From DASYKT01 sp035995185 (GTDB lineage: Bacteria; Acidobacteriota; Blastocatellia; Pyrinomonadales; Pyrinomonadaceae): a stretch of DNA of 64,000 bases. This document shows positions 35,171-44,304 of this stretch, in pieces. The stretch is from assembly GCA_035995185.1 (NCBI GenBank), contig DASYKT010000022.1, positions 160,219 through 224,218 on the forward strand, in the 5' to 3' direction. The notes under the pieces are model-generated. The model did no database searches. It was given only the letters and a program-made list of their open reading frames with translations, and was not told where the DNA came from. Position 1 is the first letter of the stretch; every line of letters begins with the position of its first letter. Position numbers and translations under genes: made by a program.

Positions 35171-36684
35171 TGAGACTTAAAAGTATCGTCGCCCTGCTGT
35201 TGGTATCGATCTATGCGTTAACCGTATTGTGTCCAGTTTCTGCTATGGAGAAAAAACCGCTTCCGCTGGCAACCGTTTTTAAACCCAGCAAATCACCGCT
35301 GGTCTCGTTCCGTATTCAATTCCTGACCGGCGCGATCGACGATCCGAAAGGAAAAGAAGGCGTGGCATCGCTGACCGCGGCGATGATCGCCGGCGGCGGG
35401 ACAAAAAAACACACCTACGACGAGATAGTGGAAGCCTTTTATCCGTTGGCGGCCGGTTTCGGCTCACAGGCAGATAAGGAAATGACCACTTTTATCGGTA
35501 CGACCCATGTGGATAATCTCGACAAATATTACGCGCTGGTCCGTGAGATGATGTTTGAACCGGGTTTTCGCGACGAAGATTTCAAGCGCTTGAAAGACGA
35601 CGCCATCAACTACCTGAAAGTTTCCCTTCGCAACAACAATGACGAGGAACTGGGTAAGGAACGTCTCTACAATTTGATCTACGCCGGCCACCCGTATGAA
35701 TCGAACAACACCGGCAAGATCAGCTCGCTGGAAAAACTGACCATCGCCGATGTCAAAGCTTTTTACGCTAAAAACTATACCCAGGCGAATGTGGTGCTCG
35801 GCCTTTCGGGAAATTTCTCGACCAAGTTTTCCAAGGAAATGTATGCCGATTTTCAAAAACTGCCGGCCGGGAAAAAAGTGGTGCGGGCGATCCCTGCCCC
35901 AAAAACCACCCCGGGAATGAAGATCGATATCGTGCAGCGCGAAACGCAGTCTACCGCGATCTCACTCGGGTTTCCTATTGCGGCAAACCGCAAAAGTTTG
36001 GACTATGCGGCGCTGGCGCTGGTCGCATCTTATTTCGGACAGCATCGTTCGTCCAGCAGCTACCTGTATCAGAAGCTGCGCGAAAAACGCGGGCTGAATT
36101 ACGGCGATTATGCCTATATCGAATATTTTCCGCGAGGAATGTTCCAGTTCGAACCGGACCCGAATCTCGCGCGGCACCAGCAGATCTTTCAGATCTGGAT
36201 CCGCCCGGTGGAACCGAAAAACGGACATTTTACTTTACGCGCCGCGCTCTATGAATACGACAAGCTGGTGAAGAACGGCCTGTCGCAGGAAGATTTTGAA
36301 AACACGAGAAACTTTCTGATCAAGTATGTAAATATTCTGACACAGACCCAGAGCGATGAGCTCGGTTACGCGCTGGACAGCAAGTATTACGGCATGGCGG
36401 ATTACAACGCGTTCATGAAGATCGCCCTGGCCAAGCTGACCCTGGCGGATATTAATCGCGTGATCAAAAAATACCTGGCTTCAAATTCGATGACGGTGGC
36501 GATGGTTACCAAAGACGCGGAAGGGTTGCGCAAGGACATCCTGGCGGGTAAAACTTCGCCGATCAAATACAACGCGCTGCCGCCGCAAAATATTCTTGAC
36601 GAGGACAAGATCATCCAGGATTACAAAATAAACGTAAGCCCGGCGAATGTGACGGTGACCTCGGTTGAAAAAGTGTTTGAGTAG
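35170..36684 (+). CDS. M16 peptidase-like non-catalytic partner
   Basis: A 504-aa exported M16 homologue. Signal peptide: IVALLLVSIYALTVLCPVSA. The place of HxxEH is filled by ASLTAAMIAGGGTKKHTYDEI, so the zinc ligands are lost, but the substrate-binding Arg/Tyr signature in the C-terminal domain is kept (LYQKLREKRGLNYGDYAY). In M16B enzymes one half usually gives zinc and the other this R/Y pair, which fits a heterodimer with the upstream gene. The ATG overlaps the preceding stop by one base (TAATG), with GGGAGGTGAC before it. A terminator follows at 36766. Confidence 0.92.
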   Translation: MRLKSIVALLLVSIYALTVLCPVSAMEKKPLPLATVFKPSKSPLVSFRIQFLTGAIDDPKGKEGVASLTAAMIAGGGTKKHTYDEIVEAFYPLAAGFGSQADKEMTTFIGTTHVDNLDKYYALVREMMFEPGFRDEDFKRLKDDAINYLKVSLRNNNDEELGKERLYNLIYAGHPYESNNTGKISSLEKLTIADVKAFYAKNYTQANVVLGLSGNFSTKFSKEMYADFQKLPAGKKVVRAIPAPKTTPGMKIDIVQRETQSTAISLGFPIAANRKSLDYAALALVASYFGQHRSSSSYLYQKLREKRGLNYGDYAYIEYFPRGMFQFEPDPNLARHQQIFQIWIRPVEPKNGHFTLRAALYEYDKLVKNGLSQEDFENTRNFLIKYVNILTQTQSDELGYALDSKYYGMADYNAFMKIALAKLTLADINRVIKKYLASNSMTVAMVTKDAEGLRKDILAGKTSPIKYNALPPQNILDEDKIIQDYKINVSPANVTVTSVEKVFE

Positions 36685-36765
36685 TTGGAGCATTACAAAT
36701 TTTTAAGTTCCGGACTTAGATTCCCCGGAGCAAAAGATCTTGTAGTTGTAGGCCACTCAAAACAG

Positions 36766-36829
36766 AAAGTTCCGTAGAAGCGATATGTTCTTAGCAGCCC
36801 ATATCGAATCTGCGGAACTTTTGCTTTTT
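36766..36829 (+). terminator. Rho-independent terminator after the M16 operon
   Basis: A long stem, AAAGTTCCGTAGAAGCGATATG against CATATCGAATCTGCGGAACTTT (two mismatches), 12-base loop, then TTTTGCTTTTT. It begins 81 bases after the stop codon. Confidence 0.75.
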
Positions 36830-36831
36830 AT

Positions 36832-37072
36832 GGAGCGCCGAATTCATTCGGCACGAACGCGACGCGTTCGAAACTGAACTTCTCCTCTTTGCGGTTAAAA
36901 AAGTTCGGAGTTCAAGCTTTAGCTTGTCCGGTAAATAGAAAGACAAACTGAAGTTTGAACTCTGAACTGTTTTCTTTAGAGTCGCGCGTTTGCACCAGAG
37001 TTACACGCTTGAAAGCGTAACCCTCAACGCTTTCGAACGCCGTGCGTTCATGCCGAATGAATTCGGCGCTCC
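36832..37072. repeat. Composite 241-bp REP/BIME element, GGAGCGC family
   Basis: Left end 36832-36853 (GGAGCGCCGAATTCATTCGG...) and right end 37051-37072 are exact reverse complements over 22 bases, and the likeness continues to about 42 bases with a few changes. Nested inside is a second inverted repeat (GTTCGGAGTTCAAGC ... GTTTGAACTCTGAAC) and small palindromes (CAAGCTTTAGCTTG, ACGCTTGAAAGCGT). It separates the M16 operon from the convergent DUF5916 gene; there is nothing else in the gap 36685-37077. Confidence 0.8.
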
Positions 37073-37077
37073 CAGGT

Positions 37078-39699
37078 TTAAAAACTCTTTCTGAACAAAT
37101 ACGATGCCCGGATAAAGAACGTCCGGCTGTTACGTTCGAAGTTCGGTTCCAGCTGGCTGGTGAACGGGCTAAAGCCGTTATAGTTGAAATCGTCGTTATA
37201 GCCCACATAGAACGCCGTGCCCGGGTTTGGGTTCCATCCGAAGAGAAACTGCCCCGAGGCGTGCGAATTAAGCGTGTCGTAATCCCAGCGGGCGCGGACA
37301 TACGTGAACCGGGTGAACTGGTAGGTCGAACGAAGCGTGAAGATATTTGTATCGTATGCGTATTTGCCGGTGTCACTGCGCTTGAGGCTGCTCTTCGTGT
37401 AGTCGAGCGAAATACGCAGCGGATCGATCGGCTTATATTCAAACCCCGCGTTGAGGTCGAACTGATAACCGGTTCCCGGATCGAGCGCCGGCGGATTGGG
37501 AAAGAAATTCGGCAGCGGGTTGTTCACCGGATCGTCCTGATGAAGAAATAGCTGGTCAATGTAAGACATGTAGAGCGGGCTATTCAGATAATCTTCAAAA
37601 GCCACGCTGGCCCGCGGAAAACGGTTGCCGGCGCCAAAATCATAGTCGTACGCGCCCCAGATGGATCCGACAAATCCGTAGAGGAACAATTTCTTACTTA
37701 CATTTTTGTTAACATTGACGCTGAAGTAAGGCTGGTATGACGAGCGCATAGGCGCGCCGGTAAATCCGCCCGGCCCGTTCGGCGTAGCGCGTCTGCGGCC
37801 GAATTCATCTTCATAAAGATTTTCGTGCTGCAGGCCGCCTTCACCGCTGATAAAGAGATTGCCTTTTACCTGCGCGGAAAATCCGTTGCCCGCCAGCCAA
37901 TATTGTTCGCGGCCGTTAAAATCGAATCGGTAACGGATGAATTGCCGCCAGTCAAAGCGGATCAGCGTCGCTTTTGCGTTTGATTTGGTGCTGACGCGAT
38001 TGATAAAGAAAGCGGAATTGGTGTTAACTTGCTGGGTAAATCCGGAATCGGCGCGATAATCTTTCGTTCGTCCGGTAACTTCCGCGTACCAGCCGTGCCT
38101 ATCGGTCGTGTAATCCAGATTCCAGGTATAGCCCAGGCCGTTGCCGGTGCGATATTCGCCCCGGTTGAGATCGGGGTTAAAAAAGTTCTTGCGCGAATGT
38201 GTGCCCAGCGCCTGAAAGCCCATTATCGTCTTGGCATCGAGGTAGAATTTTCCATCGAAGCCACCGACGAAATTACGGCTGCGCGGAAAGACGCGGGCGG
38301 TGCCGAAAAATCCGATGTTATTCTGCTTGCCTACATCCCGTTTTACCCTGAGGATGCCAAAATAAGCGTTCTTATCCAAAAATTCGGCCAGCCCGCATCT
38401 CACGTTATCCGGATCGAGATTGTGCGCGTTCACACAGGCATTAAATTCACCGCGCTCGTCTTCGGAAAAATTACCGGGGGCTTTATCGGAAGCGCCGAGA
38501 AATCCAAAGGTGGTCTTGCCGATCTTGCCGGTTATCTTGGCGGCGAGATCGGGATCGACGATCGTGCGGGAATAAAAAGGCGTCAGCGGCGAATTAAAAA
38601 TATCCTGACCTTCTAAAAAGAACGGCCGCTTTTCCTGGAAAAATATCGGGAAGCGCTGGTTCGCCGTCACCACCGGCGCGTCTGCCTCGATCTCGGCAAA
38701 ATCGGGATTGATCGCGGCATCAAGCGTGATATTTGGCGTGATCGTATACTTGAGGGTCACACCCAGGTCCTGTTTGACCGGGTCGTTCACAAACCTGCCC
38801 GGGTCCTGCACGCCGATAGGAAAAAAGATCGGATCGAATGAGCCGTTGGTGATGGAGGTTTTGCGTTTTCCGGTTTCGGAAACCGTGATGCTGGGCACGA
38901 TCTCGAGCGTTCTTTCGGCTTTGATCTCGTCAAGGCCCGTAAGCTTTCCGTGCTTGACCAGAAACCCGGAAATGTTGCGGTCGTCCGGCAGCCATTGATC
39001 GAACTCGTCGTTAAAGCGGTCGATATTGCGGGCCAGATTGATCCCCCACAACTTGCCTTTGCCGGCCGCATAGCGCAGCGATTTAAAAGGTATCTTTATT
39101 TCCACCGACCAGCCCCAGTCCTGGATAGCGCCTTTGGATTCCATCACGATATCGACGGAAAAATCGGCGCCCTGGCCTTCGGTAAAAATACCGTCCTGCT
39201 GAATGCCCAGCGGGTTGAACCCGATCACATAAGCTCGGCGCTGATCGTTATAGGTGTCTAGCCAGACGCGGACGTTGTCTTCGCCGAAAACGTTATCGCG
39301 ATTGGCCACCGTCGCGCGGATCTTGTCTTTGTCGTCATAACATTTAAAAGCGATATAGAGATGCTTTTCGTCGTAACCGATAAACGCTTCGGTGGGTTTT
39401 GACGGGGCGACGTTGTTGCCCGGGCCGGTTTGAACAAAATCATCAAACACGGCAGCCTCTTTCCAAACGTCTTCGTTTATCAAACCGTCGATGGTAGGAA
39501 TGGCCGTAAGTTTCGGGATCTTGACCGGACGTTTTTTGGCTTCGGGCAGATCGCGCAGGTAATCCCTGGGCGCGCCGGTCCCGGCAGCTACGCTGGTAAC
39601 TGATGTCTGTGGTGTTGCCGAGGGGCTCGGCTCAGGGGTTTGTGCGAAAAATAGCGAAGAAGTTATTAAAATAAAAACAAGAGCATACAGCCTCTTCAT
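37078..39699 (-). CDS. DUF5916 outer-membrane-type protein with CBM9-like domain
   Basis: An 873-aa exported protein. Signal peptide: LYALVFILITSSLFFA, then a Pro/Thr/Ser region. Residues 60-240 form the CBM9-like beta-sandwich (IPTIDGLINEDVWKEAAVFDDFVQ ... VRVWLDTYNDQRRAYVIGFNPLGIQQDGI ... WSVEIKIPFKSLRY), the standard first part of DUF5916 proteins. The remainder (250-873) is DUF5916: LDAAINPDFAEIEADAPVVTANQRFPIFFQEKRPFFLEG, then many beta strands with alternating aromatic residues and a C-terminal Phe-type end (ASYLFRKSF), as in an outer-membrane barrel. Substrate unknown; often labelled hydrolase or membrane-associated. Confidence 0.88.
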   Translation of the reverse strand: MKRLYALVFILITSSLFFAQTPEPSPSATPQTSVTSVAAGTGAPRDYLRDLPEAKKRPVKIPKLTAIPTIDGLINEDVWKEAAVFDDFVQTGPGNNVAPSKPTEAFIGYDEKHLYIAFKCYDDKDKIRATVANRDNVFGEDNVRVWLDTYNDQRRAYVIGFNPLGIQQDGIFTEGQGADFSVDIVMESKGAIQDWGWSVEIKIPFKSLRYAAGKGKLWGINLARNIDRFNDEFDQWLPDDRNISGFLVKHGKLTGLDEIKAERTLEIVPSITVSETGKRKTSITNGSFDPIFFPIGVQDPGRFVNDPVKQDLGVTLKYTITPNITLDAAINPDFAEIEADAPVVTANQRFPIFFQEKRPFFLEGQDIFNSPLTPFYSRTIVDPDLAAKITGKIGKTTFGFLGASDKAPGNFSEDERGEFNACVNAHNLDPDNVRCGLAEFLDKNAYFGILRVKRDVGKQNNIGFFGTARVFPRSRNFVGGFDGKFYLDAKTIMGFQALGTHSRKNFFNPDLNRGEYRTGNGLGYTWNLDYTTDRHGWYAEVTGRTKDYRADSGFTQQVNTNSAFFINRVSTKSNAKATLIRFDWRQFIRYRFDFNGREQYWLAGNGFSAQVKGNLFISGEGGLQHENLYEDEFGRRRATPNGPGGFTGAPMRSSYQPYFSVNVNKNVSKKLFLYGFVGSIWGAYDYDFGAGNRFPRASVAFEDYLNSPLYMSYIDQLFLHQDDPVNNPLPNFFPNPPALDPGTGYQFDLNAGFEYKPIDPLRISLDYTKSSLKRSDTGKYAYDTNIFTLRSTYQFTRFTYVRARWDYDTLNSHASGQFLFGWNPNPGTAFYVGYNDDFNYNGFSPFTSQLEPNFERNSRTFFIRASYLFRKSF

Positions 39700-39839
39700 A
39701 AAAAAGCCTCACTTTCAGATAAACCCCTTGAACTCTGAACTTGAGCGGAGAATTGCTCTTATCCTTTAACGAGAAATGAAAAAAAGAGTTTCAAAAACTC
39801 GTATTTTTTTGATCTTAAAATAAATAGAAAGAGCCGGCC

Positions 39840-41759
39840 TTAGATGCCCGCTCTTAAATTGCCCGCATTGCGGATAACGATCTTGCCGTCACCCAGCGTC
39901 TGAATATTATAGGTGTCGCCGCCCCGGCCGATCTTCCATTTGTCATTTTCTTTGGCGAGCGGCAATCCTTCGGCAAAAATATTGTCCGTCGGCGTAGCGA
40001 TATAAGCGCCCGTGTTGTCAGGCAGCGTCAATATCAATGTGCCGTTGCCGGCATTGGCGGAAAATTTGGTAAAGGCGCCTTCCAGGCTGATCAAGCCTTC
40101 GAGGGTGGCGGAATTTACTTCGCCCTGAAAACCTATCACCCGGACCTGCCCGTTGACCGTAGCCACATTTAACTTGCCGTCGCTGTCATGAACATTGATA
40201 GCATCGCTCGGCGTGCTTAATTCCAGGTCGCCCGATACCCCATCAAGCCGTATTTCCTTATCGGTCGAGATCTTGATGTTCGATTTTTTCGGCACAAAAA
40301 TTTCCAGGCGATAGCGATTCTGCTGGTTGATGTCGGTAACTTTGATCTTTACCCTTGAATCGTCTTTTTCCACATTCAGGCCGCCCGTTTGCGGGGTTTG
40401 CGCCGAGCGCGTAATTTTTGTCAGGTCGTATTTTACTTCCGACCTGTCCCAGCCCCTGACGATCACCGAACAATTTTTCGCCTCGACGATAACTTTCGGA
40501 GTTCCTTTGACAGCGATCGTTTCTCCCTGCCTTTCGATATTAGGCAAGATACTTGTGCCCGGCAAAACATATAAACCGGAAAGCGCGCTCTGCGTATCGA
40601 GAAGCGCGGCTTTCACCTGGCCGTCGATCATCTTTGTCTGATCCACCGTTTTTCTCGTTACTTCTTTCTGAACCTTGGCGATCTCTTTCAGCATTTCTTC
40701 CGTGATCTGCACATTGAGATTGGTATCTACCAGAACGTTGGGCACCGTTTTTACCGCGTCCCTTACCGCGCGTTCCACGTCCCTGCTCATTGCCGCGCGC
40801 GACCGGTTGTCATTTTCATTGTCGTTATCGTTGTCCTCGTCATTATCTTCGTCATTGTCGTTATCGACGTCTTCTTTTTTGATCTGCAAAAGATTTGTCG
40901 CCGGGCTCAGAGCTTTGCCGTCCTGTTTGCGCATAACCGAAAGGCCGCCGTTTACGCTGCTGAGTTTGACCTTGGTATTGCCGTTGCCGATCTTTCCATA
41001 CAGATCGCGGCCGACATATTCGCCTTTGCGTACGGGCAGGCCAAAATCGTTGGCGATAGAACCATTCACCGTGTCCGCCTTAAGCGTTACGTCCGAATCT
41101 GAAGGAATGGTCAAAATCACCTTGCCGTTCACGGTATTTAAAGAGATCGGTTTGGTGCTTTCGAGGCGGTCAAAATCCGCGACAAGATTACCGTTGACGG
41201 TAGACAGGTTGATTCCGCCGCGCAGGTTTTTTGCGGAAACTTCCCCGTTCACCGTGGAAACCTTGCAGAAATTCGTCATATTGGAAAGGACCACCGAGCC
41301 GTTGACGGTTTCGATCTCGTCCAGGATGGCACTGCGCGGGACCGTTAATTTAAAGGTCACTTCGATCCGCTTATTTTTCCATTTTTCCCAGCTGCCGTTA
41401 TTATTTTCTTTCCAGGCGTCATAATCGGCTTCGATCTCTATCCGCTCTTTGTTGGCATTGACATGCACCCGCACCCAATCCATCATTTCTTTCGTGGACG
41501 CAGTCTTGGTATATTCAACCCTGACCTCGTTACGCTCCCAGGTCTCGATCGTCACGTCACCGTTCAAATTAGACAGGGCCACGCTTCCGTTGGAGCTAAA
41601 AGGATAAGTTTGATCGAAGTGCTCGATCTCGTCACCCTGCTGGTCAGGCGTAGTTTGCGCCGTATCTGTAACAACTTTATTCGTATAATTATTCGACGTT
41701 CCTGCGCCGAAATTCGACATTATTAAACCGGATATTATTAAGGAAGCTAACCAAGACAT
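39840..41759 (-). CDS. DUF4097 beta-strand-repeat surface protein
   Basis: A 639-aa exported protein. A hydrophobic N-terminus (WLASLIISGLIMSNFGAG) is a short signal or anchor. Residues 45-280 and 405-630 are DUF4097-type beta-solenoid strands (SNLNGDVTIETWERNEVRVEYTKTA, VNGKVILTIPSDSDVTLKADTVNGSI, STVNGNLVADF; later DLELSTPSDAINVHDSDGKLNVATVNGQV), a putative adhesin fold. The middle has an Asp/Asn/Glu run (about 300-318), which reads as a calcium-binding or spacer stretch, and a helical region about 325-395. DUF4097 proteins are often placed beside membrane-stress regulators. It is divergent from the MoxR gene at 41908. Confidence 0.85.
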   Translation of the reverse strand: MSWLASLIISGLIMSNFGAGTSNNYTNKVVTDTAQTTPDQQGDEIEHFDQTYPFSSNGSVALSNLNGDVTIETWERNEVRVEYTKTASTKEMMDWVRVHVNANKERIEIEADYDAWKENNNGSWEKWKNKRIEVTFKLTVPRSAILDEIETVNGSVVLSNMTNFCKVSTVNGEVSAKNLRGGINLSTVNGNLVADFDRLESTKPISLNTVNGKVILTIPSDSDVTLKADTVNGSIANDFGLPVRKGEYVGRDLYGKIGNGNTKVKLSSVNGGLSVMRKQDGKALSPATNLLQIKKEDVDNDNDEDNDEDNDNDNENDNRSRAAMSRDVERAVRDAVKTVPNVLVDTNLNVQITEEMLKEIAKVQKEVTRKTVDQTKMIDGQVKAALLDTQSALSGLYVLPGTSILPNIERQGETIAVKGTPKVIVEAKNCSVIVRGWDRSEVKYDLTKITRSAQTPQTGGLNVEKDDSRVKIKVTDINQQNRYRLEIFVPKKSNIKISTDKEIRLDGVSGDLELSTPSDAINVHDSDGKLNVATVNGQVRVIGFQGEVNSATLEGLISLEGAFTKFSANAGNGTLILTLPDNTGAYIATPTDNIFAEGLPLAKENDKWKIGRGGDTYNIQTLGDGKIVIRNAGNLRAGI

Positions 41760-41907
41760 ATAAATTTTCTCCTTTTGGCCTTTCTGTTAATAAAAACACC
41801 GCAAGTAGTAGTTTTGTGACGAATATACGGAAAAAATTGCCTGCAAACCCAAATTTTCTGTAAAATAGAGTTTGAGCGGCCCGACCCGAACAGATGCCGA
41901 AACATAA

Positions 41908-42900
41908 ATGATGAGAGATTGGATCACCAGCGAAACCCAAACCCCCGTAAAATCTGACGTTGCCGTGATAGAAAAGATCCGGAAACTACAGGCCGCGATA
42001 GAAAAAGTTATCCGCGGAAAGTCGGAAACCGTGAAATTGGCGCTCGTCGCACTGCTCGCCAAAGGGCATCTTTTGATCGAAGATGTGCCCGGCATCGGCA
42101 AAACGACCCTTTCACATGCCCTGGCACGGGCATTGGACTGCACATTTCAAAGGATTCAATTCACGTCCGATCTGCTGCCATCGGATGTTATCGGCCTGTC
42201 GATCTATAACCAGCAAAACGGGAGTTTTGAATGGAAACCGGGGCCGATCTTTGCCAACATCGTTCTCGCCGACGAAATAAACCGCGCCACGCCGAAAACG
42301 CAATCTGCATTATTAGAAGCGATGGCCGAAGGCCAGGTTACGGTCGAAGGTATTTCCCGCCAACTGCCGCTGCCTTTCATAGTGGTCGCCACGCAAAATC
42401 CGGCGGAACATCACGGCACCTATCCGCTGCCTGAATCGCAGCTGGACCGTTTTATGCTGCGCCTGCGAATGGGATATCCCGGCAAAGAAGATGAAAGAAA
42501 CATCCTCCGCGATCGTGAGCGGGCCGATCCTCTCAATTATGTGCTTCCGGTTCTTTCCGCCGCCGAAGTGCTTGAATTGCAGCAATTCGTCAGCGAAGTG
42601 CGGATGGACGAATCGCTGGTCGAATATCTGATGGAAGTTGTCGCGCTGACGCGTGAGTCCGAGGCCCTGGAGCTTGGCGTCAGTCCGCGCGGAACATTAT
42701 CGCTTTACCGCTCGGCACAAGCTTTAGCGTTGATCGAAGGACGTGACTTTTGCCTGCCCGATGATATAAAAAGATTGGTGGTGCCGGCCTTTGCGCACAG
42801 AATAATCGTCAGTTCCCGCTACTCCAGCGCCGTGCGCCGGAGCCATGAAGCCGAGCAAATATTGCAGGAAATACTGCTGAAGATCAAAGTGCCTGTTTGA
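41908..42900 (+). CDS. MoxR-family AAA+ ATPase
   Basis: A 330-aa AAA+ ATPase of the MoxR group, a chaperone-like helper for metal insertion or maturation of partner proteins. Walker A: EDVPGIGKTTLS; Walker B: IVLADEINRATPKTQSALLEAMAE; sensor 1 in FIVVATQNPAEHHGTYPLPESQLDRFMLR; sensor 2 region SPRGTLSLYRSAQALALIEGR. Full length. MoxR genes are usually followed by a DUF58 and a VWA gene; none occurs here, the next gene encoding a 79-aa exported protein under its own promoter, so this is an orphan. The start at 41908 fits the family; no clear RBS is seen. Confidence 0.93.
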   Translation: MMRDWITSETQTPVKSDVAVIEKIRKLQAAIEKVIRGKSETVKLALVALLAKGHLLIEDVPGIGKTTLSHALARALDCTFQRIQFTSDLLPSDVIGLSIYNQQNGSFEWKPGPIFANIVLADEINRATPKTQSALLEAMAEGQVTVEGISRQLPLPFIVVATQNPAEHHGTYPLPESQLDRFMLRLRMGYPGKEDERNILRDRERADPLNYVLPVLSAAEVLELQQFVSEVRMDESLVEYLMEVVALTRESEALELGVSPRGTLSLYRSAQALALIEGRDFCLPDDIKRLVVPAFAHRIIVSSRYSSAVRRSHEAEQILQEILLKIKVPV

Positions 42901-43052
42901 AACCGCTTTTAAGACGACATATGCCTTTCACGTCTTAACCATAACGTTCGCTCAATAACGTTATGGTATGCTCAAAAATGATAAAGCTTTCTTATTACAG
43001 GCTAAACAGTTGCAGACATTAGACTTTCAGGGTCACAGCCATTTTTTCTTTT

Positions 43053-43068
43053 GTGGCATCAATTTTGC
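43053..43068 (+). promoter_or_regulatory. Sigma-54 (-24/-12) promoter for the small secreted protein
   Basis: TGTGGCATCAATTTTGC. The -24 GG (43055-43056) and the -12 GC (43067-43068) are 10 bases apart. Start expected near 43080, with a leader of about 32 bases before 43112. Confidence 0.65.
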
Positions 43069-43111
43069 TCAATATATCATCGGAGTTTAGTAGTCACGAG
43101 GGGCTGTAAAA

Positions 43112-43351
43112 ATGATTTACCGGAATATTAAAAAATTAATGGCTTTAACGATCTTATCGATCGTCATTTCGCTAGGAACGTTGGTCGGCGCTCAGCAGGG
43201 CACTCCTCCCCAGCAGCAGGACCCGCCGAAAAAGAATCCGCCCGAGATCCCCGTCGGGAACAAGGATCGGGATAAACCTAATAATAATCAAAACCAAAAT
43301 AAAGGTAACGATCCCAAAAATAACGATAACGGCAAGCCAAAAAAGCCGTAA
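43112..43351 (+). CDS. Small secreted Pro/Asn/Lys-rich protein
   Basis: A 79-aa protein. The N-terminal 29 residues form a signal peptide (LMALTILSIVISLGTLVGAQQ); the mature 50 residues are nearly all Pro, Gln, Asn, Lys, Asp and Gly (PPQQQDPPKKNPPEIPVGN, then an Asn/Lys-rich end PKNNDNGKPKKP). It has no cysteine, no aromatic residue and no predicted fold, so it is probably disordered and cationic. A sigma-54 promoter lies upstream and a terminator downstream, which supports a real single-gene unit. Function unknown. Confidence 0.7.
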   Translation: MIYRNIKKLMALTILSIVISLGTLVGAQQGTPPQQQDPPKKNPPEIPVGNKDRDKPNNNQNQNKGNDPKNNDNGKPKKP

Positions 43352-43371
43352 TTATTAAAAAATTATTTAAA

Positions 43372-43410
43372 AAAAAGAGACAGCCCTAAAAAAGCGGTCT
43401 CTTTTTTTTT
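43372..43410 (+). terminator. Rho-independent terminator after the small secreted protein
   Basis: Stem AAAGAGAC / GTCTCTTT (8 bp), loop of 15 bases, then a run of nine or more T. It begins about 20 bases after the stop codon. Confidence 0.7.
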
Positions 43411-43444
43411 CGCGGCCGCGTAAGTGGCGCCGATACGTATTTCC

Positions 43445-43527
43445 TTCGAAATAGATGATAACTGATAGATAACAGATCATAGATCGGATCTTTCAGCTAT
43501 CAGCTACGATCTTTTATCTATTTCGAA
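43445..43527. repeat. ATAGAT hairpin repeat, copy 2
   Basis: An 83-bp hairpin with ends TTCGAAATAGAT and ATCTATTTCGAA, inner CTGATAG/CTATCAG pairs and a GATC core. It has the same plan as 10539-10623, with compensating changes in the arms (GGAAT/ATTCC there, GAAAT/ATTTC here). Confidence 0.75.
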
Positions 43528-43637
43528 ACGATTCTTATGTCTGCGGTTTCATTTACACCACAATTAGTTACTGCTACTTTTTTTAATGAATATGCCATAA
43601 TGTTGAAAACTCAACGGAGTATTTACAAGACGATATT

Positions 43638-44297
43638 GTGACCGATCACCAAGACATAAGAAAAATCATTCACGGATCGCGGCATGACTTTTCGAGCGAG
43701 ACGCTCGCGGAAGGCGCCGCTCTGGCGGATCCTTTCAGGCAGTTCGAGCTATGGATCGGAGAAGCTTTTGAAAAAGGGCTTCATGAGCCGAATGCCATGG
43801 TCTTATCGACTGTGGCCGCGTCCGGTCGGCCATCATCCCGGGTGGTTCTGATGCGCGACTTTGACCAGAACGGATTTATCTTTTACACCAACTACGATTC
43901 CCGCAAAGCTGTCGAAATAGAAGAAAATCCCCACGCTGCCCTTCTCTTTTACTGGGCAGATCTGGCAAAACAGGTGCGGATAGAAGGCACGGTTAAAAAA
44001 GTTCCGGCGGAAAATTCCGATGCCTACTTTGCATCAAGGCCGCGGGAAAACCAGATCGGCGCTCTGGCCTCCGCGCAAAGCAGCGTGATCTCCGGCCGCG
44101 AGGAACTGGAAGAAAAGTATTCGACACTGGGAGCGGAATTTGCGGACCGGGAAATACCACGCCCGGAAAATTGGGGCGGATATATTCTTGCTCCGGTGGT
44201 CTTTGAGTTTTGGCAGGGGCGTCAAAGCCGTTTGCATGACCGTTTGCGTTATACAAAAACGGATGCGGAGTGGCAGATCGAGCGCCTGGCGCCATAG
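43638..44297 (+). CDS. pdxH: Pyridoxamine 5'-phosphate oxidase
   Basis: A 219-aa FMN enzyme that oxidises pyridoxamine- or pyridoxine-5'-phosphate to PLP, in vitamin B6 synthesis and salvage. Motifs: NAMVLSTVAASGRPSSRVVLMRDFDQNGFIFYTNYDSRKA (FMN site), AALLFYWADLAKQVRIEGTV, YFASRPRENQIGALASAQS, and the C-terminal signature RPENWGGYILAPVVFEFWQGRQSRLHDRLRY with WQIERLAP at the end. Full length. The start is GTG at 43638. The next gene begins 7 bases after its stop. Confidence 0.96.
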   Translation: MTDHQDIRKIIHGSRHDFSSETLAEGAALADPFRQFELWIGEAFEKGLHEPNAMVLSTVAASGRPSSRVVLMRDFDQNGFIFYTNYDSRKAVEIEENPHAALLFYWADLAKQVRIEGTVKKVPAENSDAYFASRPRENQIGALASAQSSVISGREELEEKYSTLGAEFADREIPRPENWGGYILAPVVFEFWQGRQSRLHDRLRYTKTDAEWQIERLAP

Positions 44298-44304
44298 CGG
44301 TTTT

